This document shows, one piece after another, positions 11,386-23,318 of a DNA stretch of 64,000 nt. This DNA is from Capitulum mitella (Eukaryota > Arthropoda > Thecostraca > Pollicipedomorpha > Pollicipedidae), in the NCBI GenBank assembly GCA_030062745.1, contig CP099848.1:4164685-4228684 (forward strand), given 5' to 3'. Made by a program: the position numbers and the translations under genes. Each line of letters begins with the position of its first letter. The stretch's first letter is position 1. The notes under the pieces were generated by a model. It made no database searches and was not told the DNA's origin. It saw only the letters and a program-made list of their open reading frames with translations.

Positions 11386-12628
11386 ATGGGAAAGCTGCGG
11401 CTGCTGCTGCTGGTCCTGCTGGGAGTGACCGCCTCCTCTGGAGATGGCGACGTGGGCAAACCGGTGCCGCTGCCGCCTGTTCTGGGTAAGACTGGCTAGA
11501 ACACCTCTGCCGCCTGGTCAAGTTCCCATCTGCGAAGGCACATCAAAGGTGGAAGGGGGGGGGGGGAGAGACGTCGCGCGTTCCTTCCATTAGGAAAAAA
11601 GTTGACAGTGATCACAAAAATTATGGGTTCGGGAGACTAGATAACCATGTCACATATGTTTCACCTCCGTAGCCTCCCGAAATGTCTTAGGTGCGTTATG
11701 TCCAACTGACAAAAGTCCGTTTTCAGTCGCGGAACTGAAGCCGGGGATCTGCCGGAAGATTCTCAGTCCGAACCGGATTTGTCCGTTGAAGACAGACAAA
11801 TGCCAACAGGATTCAGACTGCAAGGGCATCAGGAAGTGTTGCCCACAAGCCTGTGGACTGAGGTGTACATGGGTTAGGCCCATATGTATCCCCAGTTGTC
11901 AGGCAGGACACAGGTGTCGCTGGAGAAGAATGAAATGTGACAAGGCCCCATGCCCACGTAAACCGACCTGCGTTAAAAGGCGGCAGAGACTGAGGGTCAG
12001 AGCCGTGTGCTCCCCGCCCTGTCGGAGGGGCTGGAAGTGTCGCATGAGGAGGACCAGGTGCGGGAAAGCACGGTGTCCCCGTCAGCCGACCTGCGTAAGG
12101 AGGAGGTATGGACTGAGGTGGAGGCTGAGGCCAAGGCCCGTATGTTTCCCCAGTTGTCAGAAAGAACAGGTGTGTCGTTGGAGGAGGACCAAATGTGGTA
12201 AGCTCCGATGCCCTCGCCAACCGACGTGTGTGAAAAGGAGACCGAGGCCCGTATGTTCCCCCAGTTGTCAGAAAGGACAGGTGTGCCGTTGGAGAAGGAC
12301 CAAATGTGGTAAGCCTTCATGCCCTCGCCGACCGACGTGTGTGAAGAGGAGGTCACGACTGAGGTGGTGGCGGAGGTGGAGACGGAGACCAGGGGCCGTA
12401 TGCTCGGCCATTTGTCAGAAAGGACAGGTGTGCCGTTGGAGGAGAATCAGATGTGGTAAGACCTTATGCCCACGCCAACCGACGTGTGTGAAGAGGAGAC
12501 CGAGGCCCGTATGTTCCCCCAGTTGTCAGAATGGAGAGGTGTGTCGCTGGAAGAGGGCCAAGTGCAACAAGACCCCATGCCCTCGCCAACCGACATGTGT
12601 GAAGAGAAGGTCAAGACTGAGGGGGTAG
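11386..12628 (+). CDS. Gene A: secreted WAP-domain protein with six Arg-rich six-Cys modules (2 exons)
   Basis: Exons are 11386-11485 and 11727-12628, with intron GTAAG...TTTTCAG in phase 1. The spliced product is 333 aa. Residues 1-18 form a signal peptide (M-G-K-L-R then a Leu/Val-rich core ending T-A-S-S). About residues 40-83 are a WAP four-disulfide core: K-P-G-x-C, then eight Cys with the family spacing C-x5-C-x5-C-C-x3-C-x3-C. WAP domains are typically secreted protease inhibitors or antimicrobials. Six modules C-x3-C-x5-C-x6-C-x4-C-x5-C follow, each with a C-R-W-R-R-type core, C-P-R-x-P-T-C-V and a K-R-R or R-R-R cluster; spacers are R-P-R-P or longer Arg/Trp-rich. The mature protein must be strongly cationic. 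An in-frame upstream ATG (11332) exists, but in gene B the equivalent ATG is out of frame, so 11386 is preferred. I do not recognise the module family. Confidence 0.88.
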
Positions 12629-13088
12629 CAGGAGGTGGAGACGGGGGCAGAAGCCGGACCCCGCACGTGCCCCCTTCCTGAAACTTCAAAGGTGCAGCTG
12701 GAGGAAGACGGCGTGCAGCGGGGTCAGGCGTCCCCTGAAGCGGACCAGTGTACCGTAACCTGACGTGACCATCACCAGGAGCGCAGCCTGAGGCGATCTC
12801 TGGGGGTGGACGTCGGGTGGAGACGGCAGTCCGGGCCAGAGATGGCCGCGACTCGCCGGGCCACCCGGCTTTTCTGTCCCGGCCGGGCTGAACGGCGGGC
12901 AGTGCGCCGGACCGCCGGACGGGATCACGGACGGGCTTTACCGTCCAGCACGTGACCCGGCCCCTGGACCTGGCCCAGCGGCTGCCACACCGGCAAACGG
13001 CGCCGAAACGGCCCCAGAGCAACGGCGTGTCGTGTGGGGTCTCCGATTCTTGCAGAACAAAACGGGAATGTAGTGCAAATGTAATAAA
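12629..13088 (+). other. 3' UTR of gene A with polyadenylation signal
   Basis: From about 12690 to 13056 the sequence is clearly homologous to the 3' flank of gene B (about 26595-26940), GC-rich, without a conserved reading frame. AATAAA at 13083-13088 is the likely polyadenylation signal, about 455 bp after the stop. The equivalent sequence at B has been replaced beyond 26940. Confidence 0.65.
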
Positions 13089-14001
13089 ATATATGAGCTC
13101 CACCACGTTATGTTCGATATTAGATGATATCTGTACTGTTAAAATTGTTCTCGTTGTTCATGACTGCTGGCTGAGCTATCCAGATTTTCATTGCGTGTTT
13201 ACAATGTGGGATTAACGTGTGCCAATATACAGGTTCTGCGGGTCCACCATTAAAGTTTTTGGGAGAATGGCGTACTCCGTCATTGCGCAAGAAAACGTTT
13301 AATTTTATCAATGTATATCGGAAATCATCGTACTCCGTGTAAGAGTAAAATGGAGACACATTTGCTGAAAATCTGCTCAAGTGAAAAGTACGCATTTAGT
13401 GGACACCGATGAAAATAACTAAGCTGCCCTATTTATTGCTACATTAGCAATTTGTTCATCCGAGAGATCTCGAGAACCCCGTGTCACCCACTGTCACAGG
13501 CTCATGTCCATCAGAAGATAGGTCACCCACCTATTTGACTTTTAATGAATGCATGTCAACAAAAGCTGGAGCGTGTGCCAGTGCTTGTCAAAAAAGGTGT
13601 TGTCAAACAGGCAGCGTTTTTCGAATTCCCAGCTCATTCTCAGCAAAATACTCCCAAATATCGGAAAATTGTCTGACCTGAGTTGAGGTAATCCGTAATG
13701 AGATGCTGTTTTTCGTCTTCTGCCAGAAGTTACCCTGCACAGGAGACTTTCCTCGAAGAAAGAGGATACAGATCATTTGATATGTGTTTTTTTTTTAACT
13801 AGAGGCAAATCGACGAGTTACACGGTTGGCTGGGACCAAAAGCGAAATGTCATACATATCTTTTTCTGCTGTAACTTGTTCTGCAAAAACAGAGGCAACG
13901 TAACACACCTGTTGCATAACACTCCCTGCTTCTTTGACAGACTGTTTATTCCTACTAAACTGCTTCCTTGTCATGCAGGTTGAAAAATAGATTGTGCGCC
14001 T
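13089..14001. other. No gene recognised
   Basis: Downstream flank of gene A. A CGAGAGATCTCGAGAACCC stretch at 13460-13478 resembles the motif found inside the ends of the TTAA elements, but no TTAA or inverted end can be paired with it. Confidence 0.4.
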
Positions 14002-14904
14002 TTACGCAGTCGAAGGATCCCATGTCCAAAAAGCTGCACGTTCACATGGATGGCATCTTGCCACCACTTGTTGGTCCGGGATAGCGTTGTGACTTTGCAG
14101 CCCACCACAATATTTGGCACCTCCAACATAAACAGTTACTGTGTCGAAGGCCTCAATGGCAAAGGGGTACACCTCCCCACGTGCATCTCGCACACACCAG
14201 GCTGAAACTGTTGGCATGCAAAACAGCCACATATATCGAGTGACACGTATCACGAACTCCTACCCCTCCCCCAATTTTCAGCCTCCTAGCCGTTGTAATT
14301 TCCCGGCAGTGAATGAATGGTCTTAATCACTTAAGCACCTTGCGCTTCACGTGCAAGTTGCATCCTCGTTTCGGTCTGAATTTATCGCAGTTCATTGTCC
14401 AGTAGCCCTTCCGCCTTCTCAAGTCAACACTGCCTCAAACTGAGCCGTTCGCATCGCGGCAATTGACCCATAAGAAACAAAGGGGTGTCAAAGGGACGCA
14501 CGCGAGCTGCACGTGACACAAGACTTGGTGAACCCGTTGAACGCTGCTCATCATATGAGGTACCCACGGATAGTCCTGGTGCTGATCCGTTTACCCATAA
14601 AATTTCAGCCGCACAGATCACGGTTTCCGTCACTCGGGGGGTCCCAAGTCCAAATCAAAACACATGCCTGTGGATCGCCACGTGGACTGCATGTGGGTGC
14701 TGACCACAGTAGCGAATACCGGCAAGTCGGGCTCATATTGTCACCAAGTCTTGAGTCAATAACACCCGCCGTTTGACCTGCATCCGTGATTAATTGCATT
14801 CTGCAGAGGTCCGGCTCGCCCCCAGTGGCGCATGTCACACCATGAATCGTTTCGAGACTCACATCATAATTTGTCCGCCGAGGTGGCGCACCTGCTGGCG
14901 CCAC
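14002..14904 (-). other. Possible pair of related exons of an unrecognised gene
   Basis: Two minus-strand open segments, 14002-14253 and 14605-14904, each end in a similar W-T-W-D-P motif after a Cys-containing stretch. The first is preceded by a plausible acceptor (CCAACAGTTTCAG on the minus strand) and reads V-T-V-Y-V-G-G-A-K-Y-C, loosely like the last strands of a fucolectin or F5/8-type lectin domain. The resemblance is weak, and both could be decayed copies or chance. Confidence 0.2.
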
Positions 14905-16343
14905 TTGCGTCGCGCTTGGCAGGCTCGTTCGGGCGCTGGACGTTCAGAAACTTGGACACACTGACAAACACCTCGATCTGAACTTTTCCGGGCGACCGCC
15001 AAGTATGAAATCTCCCTCGTTAAAAGCGTGCAACACAGGTTTTCAGCTCCTATGATTTTCAATGACGTAACCTGCGGTTGTGAGGATTCAATGACCTGAG
15101 GTCAGGTCAGATGGTTACAAAATGTAATGTACGACGAAATGGGTATGGAATACATTTATCATTCACTTCTGGTGAGGCATGATAGTTGTACGTTTCAGTT
15201 TATACTCTTGTGGGCTTTGAAATTGCATGACCTTATGTGGCCTGGCATGACGTGGTATCATTTCAAAGGCCACTTGTCATTTGGGACGCCGTGTAATTTC
15301 ATCAAATGTTTCAAGACAATGCGTGGAGTTGGCCTGGTATCTTTACTTTTCATTGTTTCCGAGATACAGACAATTATTTAATTGACGTAGAATGGCCTTG
15401 CATAGCTGTGTTGACCGTAAGAGCACTTACTTAAGCGACATCAGGCTGTTTTATGACCCCAAACGTGTTTCAATACTTCGTTTTGTTCTGTGTCACCCTG
15501 GTTTTCCGAACAAAACAGACACATTTTTCTTGCTATCGTCCTTGACCTTACCTAGCCTGACTTGACTTGTTCTGGAGTTCCGTGTCATTCAAGAACACAC
15601 CAGCTTAATTCTGACAATAAAATGGTGTTTGTTTAGCACTCACACCTTTGCCCAGTCACGAACTACGAATGTTGTAAGATCTGACCTTAGTTGATCTGAT
15701 ACGACCTTAGATGACCTATATTATGGTTTCCCTGATAAAAGTTGTCCTACGTGTCCAAACATCTGCAATGATGTGTCCAAAACGTATGCAGGCAGTAACA
15801 ATACCTGAGTGCTAAAATCGGTTGTAGTTAATTTCCAGATATGCGCAAGTCAATCAAAGGACATCCACATGAAAGACCACATCCCAATCTAAAACCGACC
15901 GCTTTAATTGCTGCTATGGGCATTGGTCTAGCTACAATCATTTCTTAAAATAAATTCTGAATTTGGGTAATTCCGGACAACGCAGGCTAATTTCAGACGG
16001 CCTTTCAAATATACGCCATCCATGTCTGATACCAGCGGTGCTAGCTGAGGCTAAGCTGAATTTTCCTTGGTCAGTCACAAGCTAGGTATCTACCCGTGTG
16101 CCAGCCTGCCACCGCCTCTGCTATTGACGTCGGTTTGCCGCGTCACCGCTGCTGTTGCTGCCGCCGGGCACCAGAAGTTGCCTGGTCCATTCGTTGCAAT
16201 ACACGCATGCTAGCCAGTTCTTACGTACCACCGCGCATTTCTATTAAAAATGGTTTTAATAAAAATGGATTGCGTTGCACAGATTAAAACGCAGGTTTTC
16301 GAGTATTATCGAACGGCGTCCAATACCACCACAAAGGCGGTCC
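14905..16343. other. AGGTCA/TGACCT-rich tract, no gene recognised
   Basis: From about 15060 (TGACCTGAGGTCAGGTCA) to about 15720 (TGACCTTAGTTGATCTGA) the sequence carries repeated nuclear-receptor-like half-sites, as the R elements do, but I cannot find terminal repeats. It may be an older, end-less relative. 15960-16343 is unique. Confidence 0.4.
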
Positions 16344-16347
16344 TTAA

Positions 16348-17549
16348 CCCTATTCCCGGAAGGCTAGACGGTATGGTCGATTCCCGGCAGGGGGGGGGGC
16401 GGATTCGGCCCCCTGAGATCTCGAGAACTACACATCCAATTTCATCGCAACAAACGGCAATCGATTTTCCACGACGCGAACTACATTTCACAACAAGAAA
16501 TCTTCAAAATTTTGAGAAGTGTGGATACAGGGGGGCAAAAATTTCAAAATCAGGGGTTGGTCTTCTTATGACTCCGTCGTTTATGGACCGCTTTCCAGGA
16601 AACTGGCATGAATCGAGATATTATGGATAGGACTTTTACCGTTGGTACACACATCTGAAATTTTGAGAAAATTCATGGGCGTTCACAGGGTTTCAAAAAC
16701 AGGAGGATTAGTTTTCCAGCAAATGAATGAACAAGACAGGCAAAAACACTTTTTTGGCTTCTGCTAGTCATATTATGTTAAAGAAGTACAAATTGCATTA
16801 CAGTGTTTGTATAATGTTAGCATAGGCGTTGCCAGGGACATGAAAAAAGGGGGAACTGTCATGGTCACACGTTCTTCAGATCAACTTATGACCTTTGACC
16901 TTAAATGACCTCCAGTGACCTTGGGTCACTTGGAATGATCTCGTGTGCATTTAATGTTATCTGCAAACGTTTTCAATCATTTGAATTCACTCTATTGCAA
17001 AAATTTTACTTTATGGTTATTGTGATACAGGCTACGCGCACTGACATTTTAGGTCATAGCTCCGTGACCCGACCTGATAGCAAGCTGAAACTTGATACAC
17101 AAGTAGAGGGCACCTTTCTACTTCATGTATATTCCGGGTTTGGCATTTCAAAAAGAGCGCCGAAATTAATACAGTAAAACCAAATTTTGACTTTCGACCT
17201 TGACCTGACCTTGTAAAGTGATCTCAGATAAACGAAATTGTTACTGCACATTGCCCAACTATTTAGCTATACATCCATATAAAGCTCTAAGTTCTATCTT
17301 AAAAACGTTGTTTTTGGCAGACATTTTCCTTTTACCCTCAACATGGTCAAAAATGGCCTGATGTGCCTCTCAAAAAACGTTGCCTGGCTCCGCCCCTGAG
17401 CAAAAAAGAATTTTGAAATTTTGTCACAGCACGTAGAAAGAATAGCTAGGAAAAGTCACCAAGTTTTGTGAAGCTGCGTTAAAAAGCCTGGAATTGGCAA
17501 GCAAAAAAGCCGAGGGGGGGCGGATTCAGTTCCCCTGCCGGGGATAGGG
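16348..17549 (+). mobile_element. R1 family TTAA-flanked transposon, copy b
   Basis: TTAA at 16344-16347 and 17550-17553. The left end is CCCTATTCCCGG; the right end CCGGGGATAGGG has one mismatch to the inverted repeat. The left subterminal G-tract with CGGATTCGGCCCCC is retained and followed by GATCTCGAGAAC; the right palindrome has lost its C arm. It is collinear with copy a throughout. No transposase. Confidence 0.92.
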
Positions 17550-17553
17550 TTAA

Positions 17554-19815
17554 AAGATAGCTGATGGCGAGGCAAAAGGTCCAGCCATTTGCAGCCACTT
17601 CTAAAATGAAGTGAATGCACAAACAGAGTGTGATATGATGACTGCGCATATTACTACTTGTGCATTGTTCAATGTCACGTAGCAGAAAATCGGAACTTTT
17701 AAAAACAGAAAGAGTGAATTCAAAAAAAAAATATTCGCCTGGGACCTGCAGCTCCTCGTATAACAAGGCAAAAGGGATATTGGATCCTTGCCAATTCCAG
17801 AAATAATATTTTGGACATGATTCTAACCGTGGCGAAGAAATGAGGGTGTATGAAACTATCTTCTGTCCGATATTACCCAAAGCTTCCCCACCTGAGGAGA
17901 AGCAAATTACTTTTTGACAATGGAAACAGTCCTGGCTTTTTTTGGACTGTTCCGCACTCACGATCAGCTTAAAAGACCGTCAGATTTGCTTTCATTGCCA
18001 ACAAATTTTTGGAGGCATCGCATGACCTTGCTTGACCACTCCATCCTATTATACTACCTGATGGTGAAAATACGCGTTCATTATTCATCAGCTTTGACGA
18101 GTTTTCCATTGTTGTCACTCTTATCTCCATAGCTCTCTTAGTTCTTCAGATCAGGAGGCAGAGGTTCTCGAGAACACCTCCTCGCGGTAAGCCATGGGCG
18201 ATTCGGGTGCCCGGGAATAGCCAGGTTAGGTTGCCGGTGCACGTGTCTTCGTCTTGGGATTTTCGAATCGCTGCGTGGCACTTTTGAAACCTCTGGAAAT
18301 ATTCGACATGTGGAGTTGTCTGGGAGTTAAAACAATATCTGGACAACTGCATTTTGTAAAAATGCAATTTTTCAGAGCAAGGTATTGCCGATGTGGATCG
18401 AATTTCTTTTATGATGAACCTGAGTTTAATCCATAGGTCTGTGCAATTCGGGATTCCATCATCCCTAAGCACCGAGACAGTCGACGGAGACGAGTGAATG
18501 AGTTTCAAGAGCTGCAGAGATAAAAATGGTTTTAATAAAACGTGGATTGTTCAGAGATGCACTTTGCAGAGATACATTTTGTGAGACAAGCTCGAACGTG
18601 GAAGTCCGTGGGCGCCACCACCGAGATGCAGTGTCTGAACCAGTGCAAGATCCATTACTGTGTTCAGATCCTGACACGAGTGAGTCGTCGAGTACGTGCA
18701 TGAGTTATCCGTGTCACCGCCCTGGTCCGGCCACATTTCCCAAGATTTCGACGGAAACGCCTCTCTTTGGCGCGTCATTTCTCTAGGTATCGTGTTTATA
18801 CTCCAACACTGCAATAATACTGTTCCGGTCGCAACATCTGTATGTGCAGCGTGCAAAAAAGGACAAAACCATGCCAGGCACGATCAATAAACAACAAAAA
18901 CGAACGGCTGGAATGCGCGCAGTGCTTATCGCAGGCGGAACGTACAGCGGCCGCGCTCGCTAAGAGGGCTAGATCGCCGAGCCAGCGCAAGAGCTCAGCC
19001 GGCCAGACCCGACGTAGCCGTTACAAAAATAGATGCTTTAAACAGGATTTTATTCAATTAAAGGATATCTCGAGATTTTGTTCATCTATTTTCATGCATT
19101 TCGTCTAGTGCATTATCGTTCAGGTATCTGGCCCCTAGGAGTGTTGTGTTTTTGCACATAGCGTCAGGGAAAATGCTAATATGTTTGGTGCGATATAGGT
19201 AAGTTATAGTATGTACATAAAATAAGCGTTAATTTGCTACCAGATGGTAACGTCTTTGCTCAGGAAGGGAAGAAAAGAAGAATTTTCATCACTGTTTGCA
19301 GAAAGCTAGCTTTGATTTGCGCAACATAAATAATCGAATGAATTAGGCATCCATAACCAAGAAATTTCCCCTAATTTCGACCTATACACCTGAATCCCAA
19401 GATCCGTGCCGGTTTTTCCCCGAAAAGGGTGTCGTCACATCGTGAACTGTGCGTAATGCCCGTCCTTGTGGTAACCATCTGTCATAACCATCTGATCATA
19501 ACCGCCAGGGCACCATCCAGTGGCTCGTGCAAGGGCACCGAATGACCTCGAATGACCTCGGTGCGCCCCTTAGCCCCAATAATCAATCTAGTAGTGCGCG
19601 CGGTAATGACTAGTGCTGGAAGTGGCTACCCGCAACCCGAAGACCCCTTCACCTGCCGAGACTTCGACTTTGAACAAACTCATCGGCAACAGAGTACTAA
19701 ATCTAAAGAACACACCAGTGACCGCCACCCCGGCATGTTTCAGTCAGACTCCCCGAGCGATGGTGTTCACGCTCGGATTGACATGGCGGCGGGAAGTCCG
19801 GCCGAGACTAGCTGC
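17554..19815. other. Gene-poor stretch, nothing recognised
   Basis: Mostly AT-rich unique sequence. Open frames at 18146-18508 (-) and 18526-18786 (+) have no domain I recognise. The ~25-bp stretch with GGTTTTAATAAAA at 18524-18540 also occurs at 16249-16264, a short shared repeat. 19500-19815 becomes GC-rich towards the retroelement. Confidence 0.4.
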
Positions 19816-21485
19816 TCAGCATAGTGGGCGGGGCGCGGGCGGCGCTCCGGCGCCGGTGGCGGTGGTTTGCGGTGAGGGAACGGCCGCTCGGGAGGCGGAT
19901 ATGGTGACGGCGATGCGGCCCCGCGTCGGAGACGACACCGTAGCGGTTCCGACGCTTAAAAGCCGGACCTTGGACTGCCACCTGGCTCCCGATGTAAAGG
20001 TCATGCAGGTGACCGGGGTGTCTGTTACAGTGCGATTCGCGTAGTCTTGACGTCTGGACGCCTCCTTCTCGACCTCGTCAGCCGCGCGTTGCCAGCATGC
20101 GGCGGATGATCGCCGGTGAGCTGGGATCAAGTCGTGGGCCGGACAGCCGAAGAGAATCGGGGTGGGCGATCCTCCGTCCGGGCCAGGAACGTTGCAGTGC
20201 AGCAACATGGCTCTGGTCCACGCGTCTGCGCTGAGGGGACCACTGCTCGGCCGCCAGCAGCGGACGATGATTTCCTGAGCCGTTTCGACGGCTGCTTCTG
20301 CTCAGCCGTTAGACTGCGGACAGAGAGGGAAGGAGGCGCGATGTGGGACATCCCACTGGCGCAGGAAGTCACGGAACAGCCAGGACGCGAAATGCGGACC
20401 TCGATCCGACCACGGGACGTCCGGTAGCCCGGTACCCCAGCGGTGTAAAGCATGCTCCGAGTGCTGCTGACGATCTTGCCTGCAGGCGCGCTCGTCCCGA
20501 GGCCGTAGGCCGTCAGGCATCCGATGAGCCTGTCCACTGTAATCAGAAACTTGGGGCCTCCGTAGTCGGCCACGTCCATGGCCACGTGCTGAAACGGCCG
20601 TATTGGCTGTGAACCGGTGGTGACGCTCCTCCCGGAACTGGAATAGCGCATCGGGATGACACGTTTCGCAGCCTGGCGCGTGGCGGCATCAGTGGCACGC
20701 TCCACCTCAGGCCAGTACTCGACGAGGTGTGTGTGGACCTTCGTGGTGATTTCAGTTCGCAGGAACCGGGGCATGACGACGCGACATCCATATAGCACCA
20801 GGTCGTCGTCGATCGGCAATTGATCGTGTCATGCGAGAGTTGCAGGTAGTCACCTGCTACACCCGTCATTACCGCGCGCGCCGCGATAGAAAACAACGCG
20901 GTGCGGAAGCCGTGACGACGCGCAATACACATTGTTCCAGCACTCGACCGTGTGAGAACCTGAGCATGGCATAGGTAGCCGAGACCGTTCGAGTGACTTG
21001 CACCCGTGGTCGGTCGTCGGGGGTCGAAAAATGCATACTTCTCGACTGGCGCTGAGAGACGCAGATACAAGGCACGCCGCCGTCGAGCTGGAGATGCCGC
21101 AGCGGTGGCCTGGGTGTTCCCAAAGCGTCCGCTCTTGTTTTCCGGCCTACCTCATTTCGACCTCCAAGTCGACCACTGCCCATTAGTTCCGATTCTGAAC
21201 TGAAAATCGCTGGACGAGCCGGACAGTCCACGCTTCCAGCGGCTGAAACTGCGCCTGGGTGATGCGCTTTTACGACCCGCTGGACAAAGGAGTCCCAGCA
21301 CCAGGCGGCCGACGCGCTGTCCAGGAACCCTGTGCCACTCTCCGGGGAGGGGGATGAGGTGGCAGAAGAAGGTAAGGTCGCACGCGTGTGTTCAAACATC
21401 ACCTCGGCCGCAGAAACAATCGGGCAGAGCATCCGCCTCGACGAAATGCGGCGGTGAGCCCAGGACGACTCAAAGACGCGTCTCC
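19816..21485 (-). pseudogene. Decayed Ty3/gypsy retrotransposon pol (RNase H tail, integrase, C-terminal tail)
   Basis: Read on the minus strand. Near 21440 V-E-A-D-A-L-P-D resembles the A-D-A-L-S-R that ends gypsy RNase H. Near 20819 D-D-D-L-V-L-Y-G then V-V-M-P-R-F-L-R matches the segment before the integrase zinc region, followed by W-P. Near 20570 M-D-V-A-D-Y-G-G-P-K-F-L-I-T-V-D contains the first catalytic Asp. In another frame near 20440-20300 S-D-R-G-P-H-F-A-S and C-P-Q-S-N-G match the second Asp and the downstream core. A TGA stop replaces the residue after P-Q-S-N-G. Near 20180 G-S-P-T-P-I-L-F-G-C-P continues into the usual tail. At least one frameshift and one nonsense codon show it is dead. 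No LTR identified. Confidence 0.8.
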
Positions 21486-21489
21486 TTAA

Positions 21490-22685
21490 CCCTATTCCCG
21501 GCAGGGGGGCTGAATCCGCCGCCACTCGGGTTTTTTGCTTGCCAATTCCAGGCTTTTCAACGAAGCTTCACGAAACTTGGTGACTTTCTCTAGCTATTCT
21601 TTCTACGTGCGGTGACAAAATTTCAAAATTCTATTTTGCTCAGGGGCGGGGCCAGGCAACGTTTTTGGGAGACACCTCAGGCCATTTTTGGCCATGTTGA
21701 GGGTAAAATGAAAATGTCTGCCAAAAACAACGTTTTTAAGATAGAACTTAGAGCTTTATATGGATGTATAGCTAAATAGTTGGGCAATGTGCATATGTAA
21801 TTTTGTTTATCTGAGGTCACTTTGCAAGGTCAGGTCAAGGTCGAAAGTCAAAATTGTTTTTTTTCGCTATCATTTTTGCGCCGTTTTTTTGAAATGCCAA
21901 ACCCGGAATATATATGACGTAGAACAGTGTCCTCTACTTGTGTATCAAGTTTCAGCTTGATATCGGGTCGGGTCACGGAGCTATGACCTAAAATGTCAGT
22001 GCGCGTACCCTATATCGCAATAGCCATAAAATAAAATTTTTGAAATATAGTAAATTCAGATGATTGAAAACGTTTACAGATAATATTAAATGCACACGAT
22101 TCCATCCCCAGTGATCCCAAGGTCACTGGAGGTCATTTAAGGTCAAAGGTCACAAGTTGATCTGAAGAACGTGTGACCATAACAGTTCCCCCTTTTTCAT
22201 GTCCCTGGCACCGCCTATGCTATCATTATACAAACATTGTAATGCGATTTGTACTTCTTTAGCATAACACGACTAGCAGAATCCAAAAAGGTGTTTTCGC
22301 CTGTTTTGTTCATTCAGCTGTTAGAAAACTAATCGTTTGAAACGCTGTGAACGCCCATGAATTTTCTCAAAAATTCAGACTTGTGTACCCATGGTGAAAG
22401 CCCTATCCATAATCTCTCGATTGATGTCAGTTTCATTGAAATCGGTCCATAAACAACGGACTTATAAGAAGTCCAAAAATACCCCCCATTTTGACATTTT
22501 TGCTCCCCTGTATTCACACATTTTAAAATTTTGAAAATTTCGTTTCATAAAAATGTAGCTCACGTCATGGCGAATCGATTGCCGTTTGTTGCGATGAAAT
22601 CGGATGAGCAGTTCTCGAGATCTCAGGGGGGCCGAATCCCCCCTGCCGGGAATCGACCATACCGTCTAGCCCTCCGGGAATAGGG
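21490..22685 (-). mobile_element. R1 family TTAA-flanked transposon, copy c, inverted, abutting the gypsy fragment
   Basis: TTAA at 21486-21489; the other flank is TCAA (22686-22689), one base from TTAA. The element is the reverse complement of copies a and b: its low-coordinate end is CCCTATTCCCGGCAGGGG with the Gly-tract side, and its high end is CCGGGAATAGGG. The interior is collinear with the other copies, including the nuclear-receptor-like half-site block (TTGACCT-type, here as AGGTCAAGGTC) near 21830. Confidence 0.92.
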
Positions 22686-22689
22686 TCAA

Positions 22690-23037
22690 AGGAACTGTCG
22701 AGACGTAGTTTCCGTCGGCGGTGGACCTTTCCCAGCAGCTGCGTTGGTATTGCGCTGTACTCGAGCAAATGTCGGGCACGCCCCTCTCCGCGGACGGCAA
22801 CCCCTTCTCGATAATTTCTTGCAACAGGCGCATCCCTGAGTCGCTCTGGACTGTCCGACTCACGTCGTCGGGGCGGAGGCTCCGTCCGATTGTTTCTAAG
22901 ACCGGACAAAGGATGGCGTGGTCTAAGGTCCGTTTTATAAATTCATATCTATAAAGAGGAACGTGTGTTTTTAATCCACCCGGATGAGAACAGGAAAACA
23001 AGATTTTGTACTTAAGCTTCCATTTGCTACCACTCAT
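22690..23037 (-). pseudogene. Possible Ty3/gypsy linker fragment
   Basis: Minus-strand frame reading S-D-S-G-M-R-L-L-Q-E-I-I-E-K-G-L-P, then Y-Q and A-D-G-N-Y-V, resembles the spacer between RNase H and integrase in gypsy pol (D-x-x-L-x-x-L-x-x-x-I-x-x-G-x-P). It adjoins the R1 copy that separates it from the integrase fragment, so the R1 could have landed in one retroelement; but the segment order does not fit perfectly, so it may be a second fragment. Confidence 0.4.
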
Positions 23038-23151
23038 ATTTTTCGTTCGGGTGTAAATACGGCTGAAACTGCTGCCACAACTAATGTCAAGCGGTTATGA
23101 GTGTCAAAGCAAAAGCAGGAAGCGTTTGACTCATCGTTCCTGCCCCTGGGG

Positions 23152-23165
23152 TGACGTTAAGGTCA
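23152..23165 (+). promoter_or_regulatory. Conserved upstream motif TGACGTTAAGGTCA, gene B
   Basis: Identical to 11305-11318 and at the same distance (82 bp) from the ATG. See the gene A entry for the half-site reading. The flanks left of about 23137 no longer align with gene A. Confidence 0.4.
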
Positions 23166-23318
23166 GCGTAGACTGGATATGAGGGGCCTGCGTGGACCGA
23201 AACAGCTCAGTGCGCTTCAGCGCCGCCGAAACGATGGGAAAGCTGCGGCTGCTGCTGCTGGTCCTGCTGGGAGTGACCGCCTCCTGTGGGGATGGCGACG
23301 GGGGCAAACCGATGCCGC

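Noticed and set aside
12447-13106. 219-codon minus-strand frame at gene A
   Set aside because: Half of it is antisense to the modules and half to the 3' UTR; no domain.
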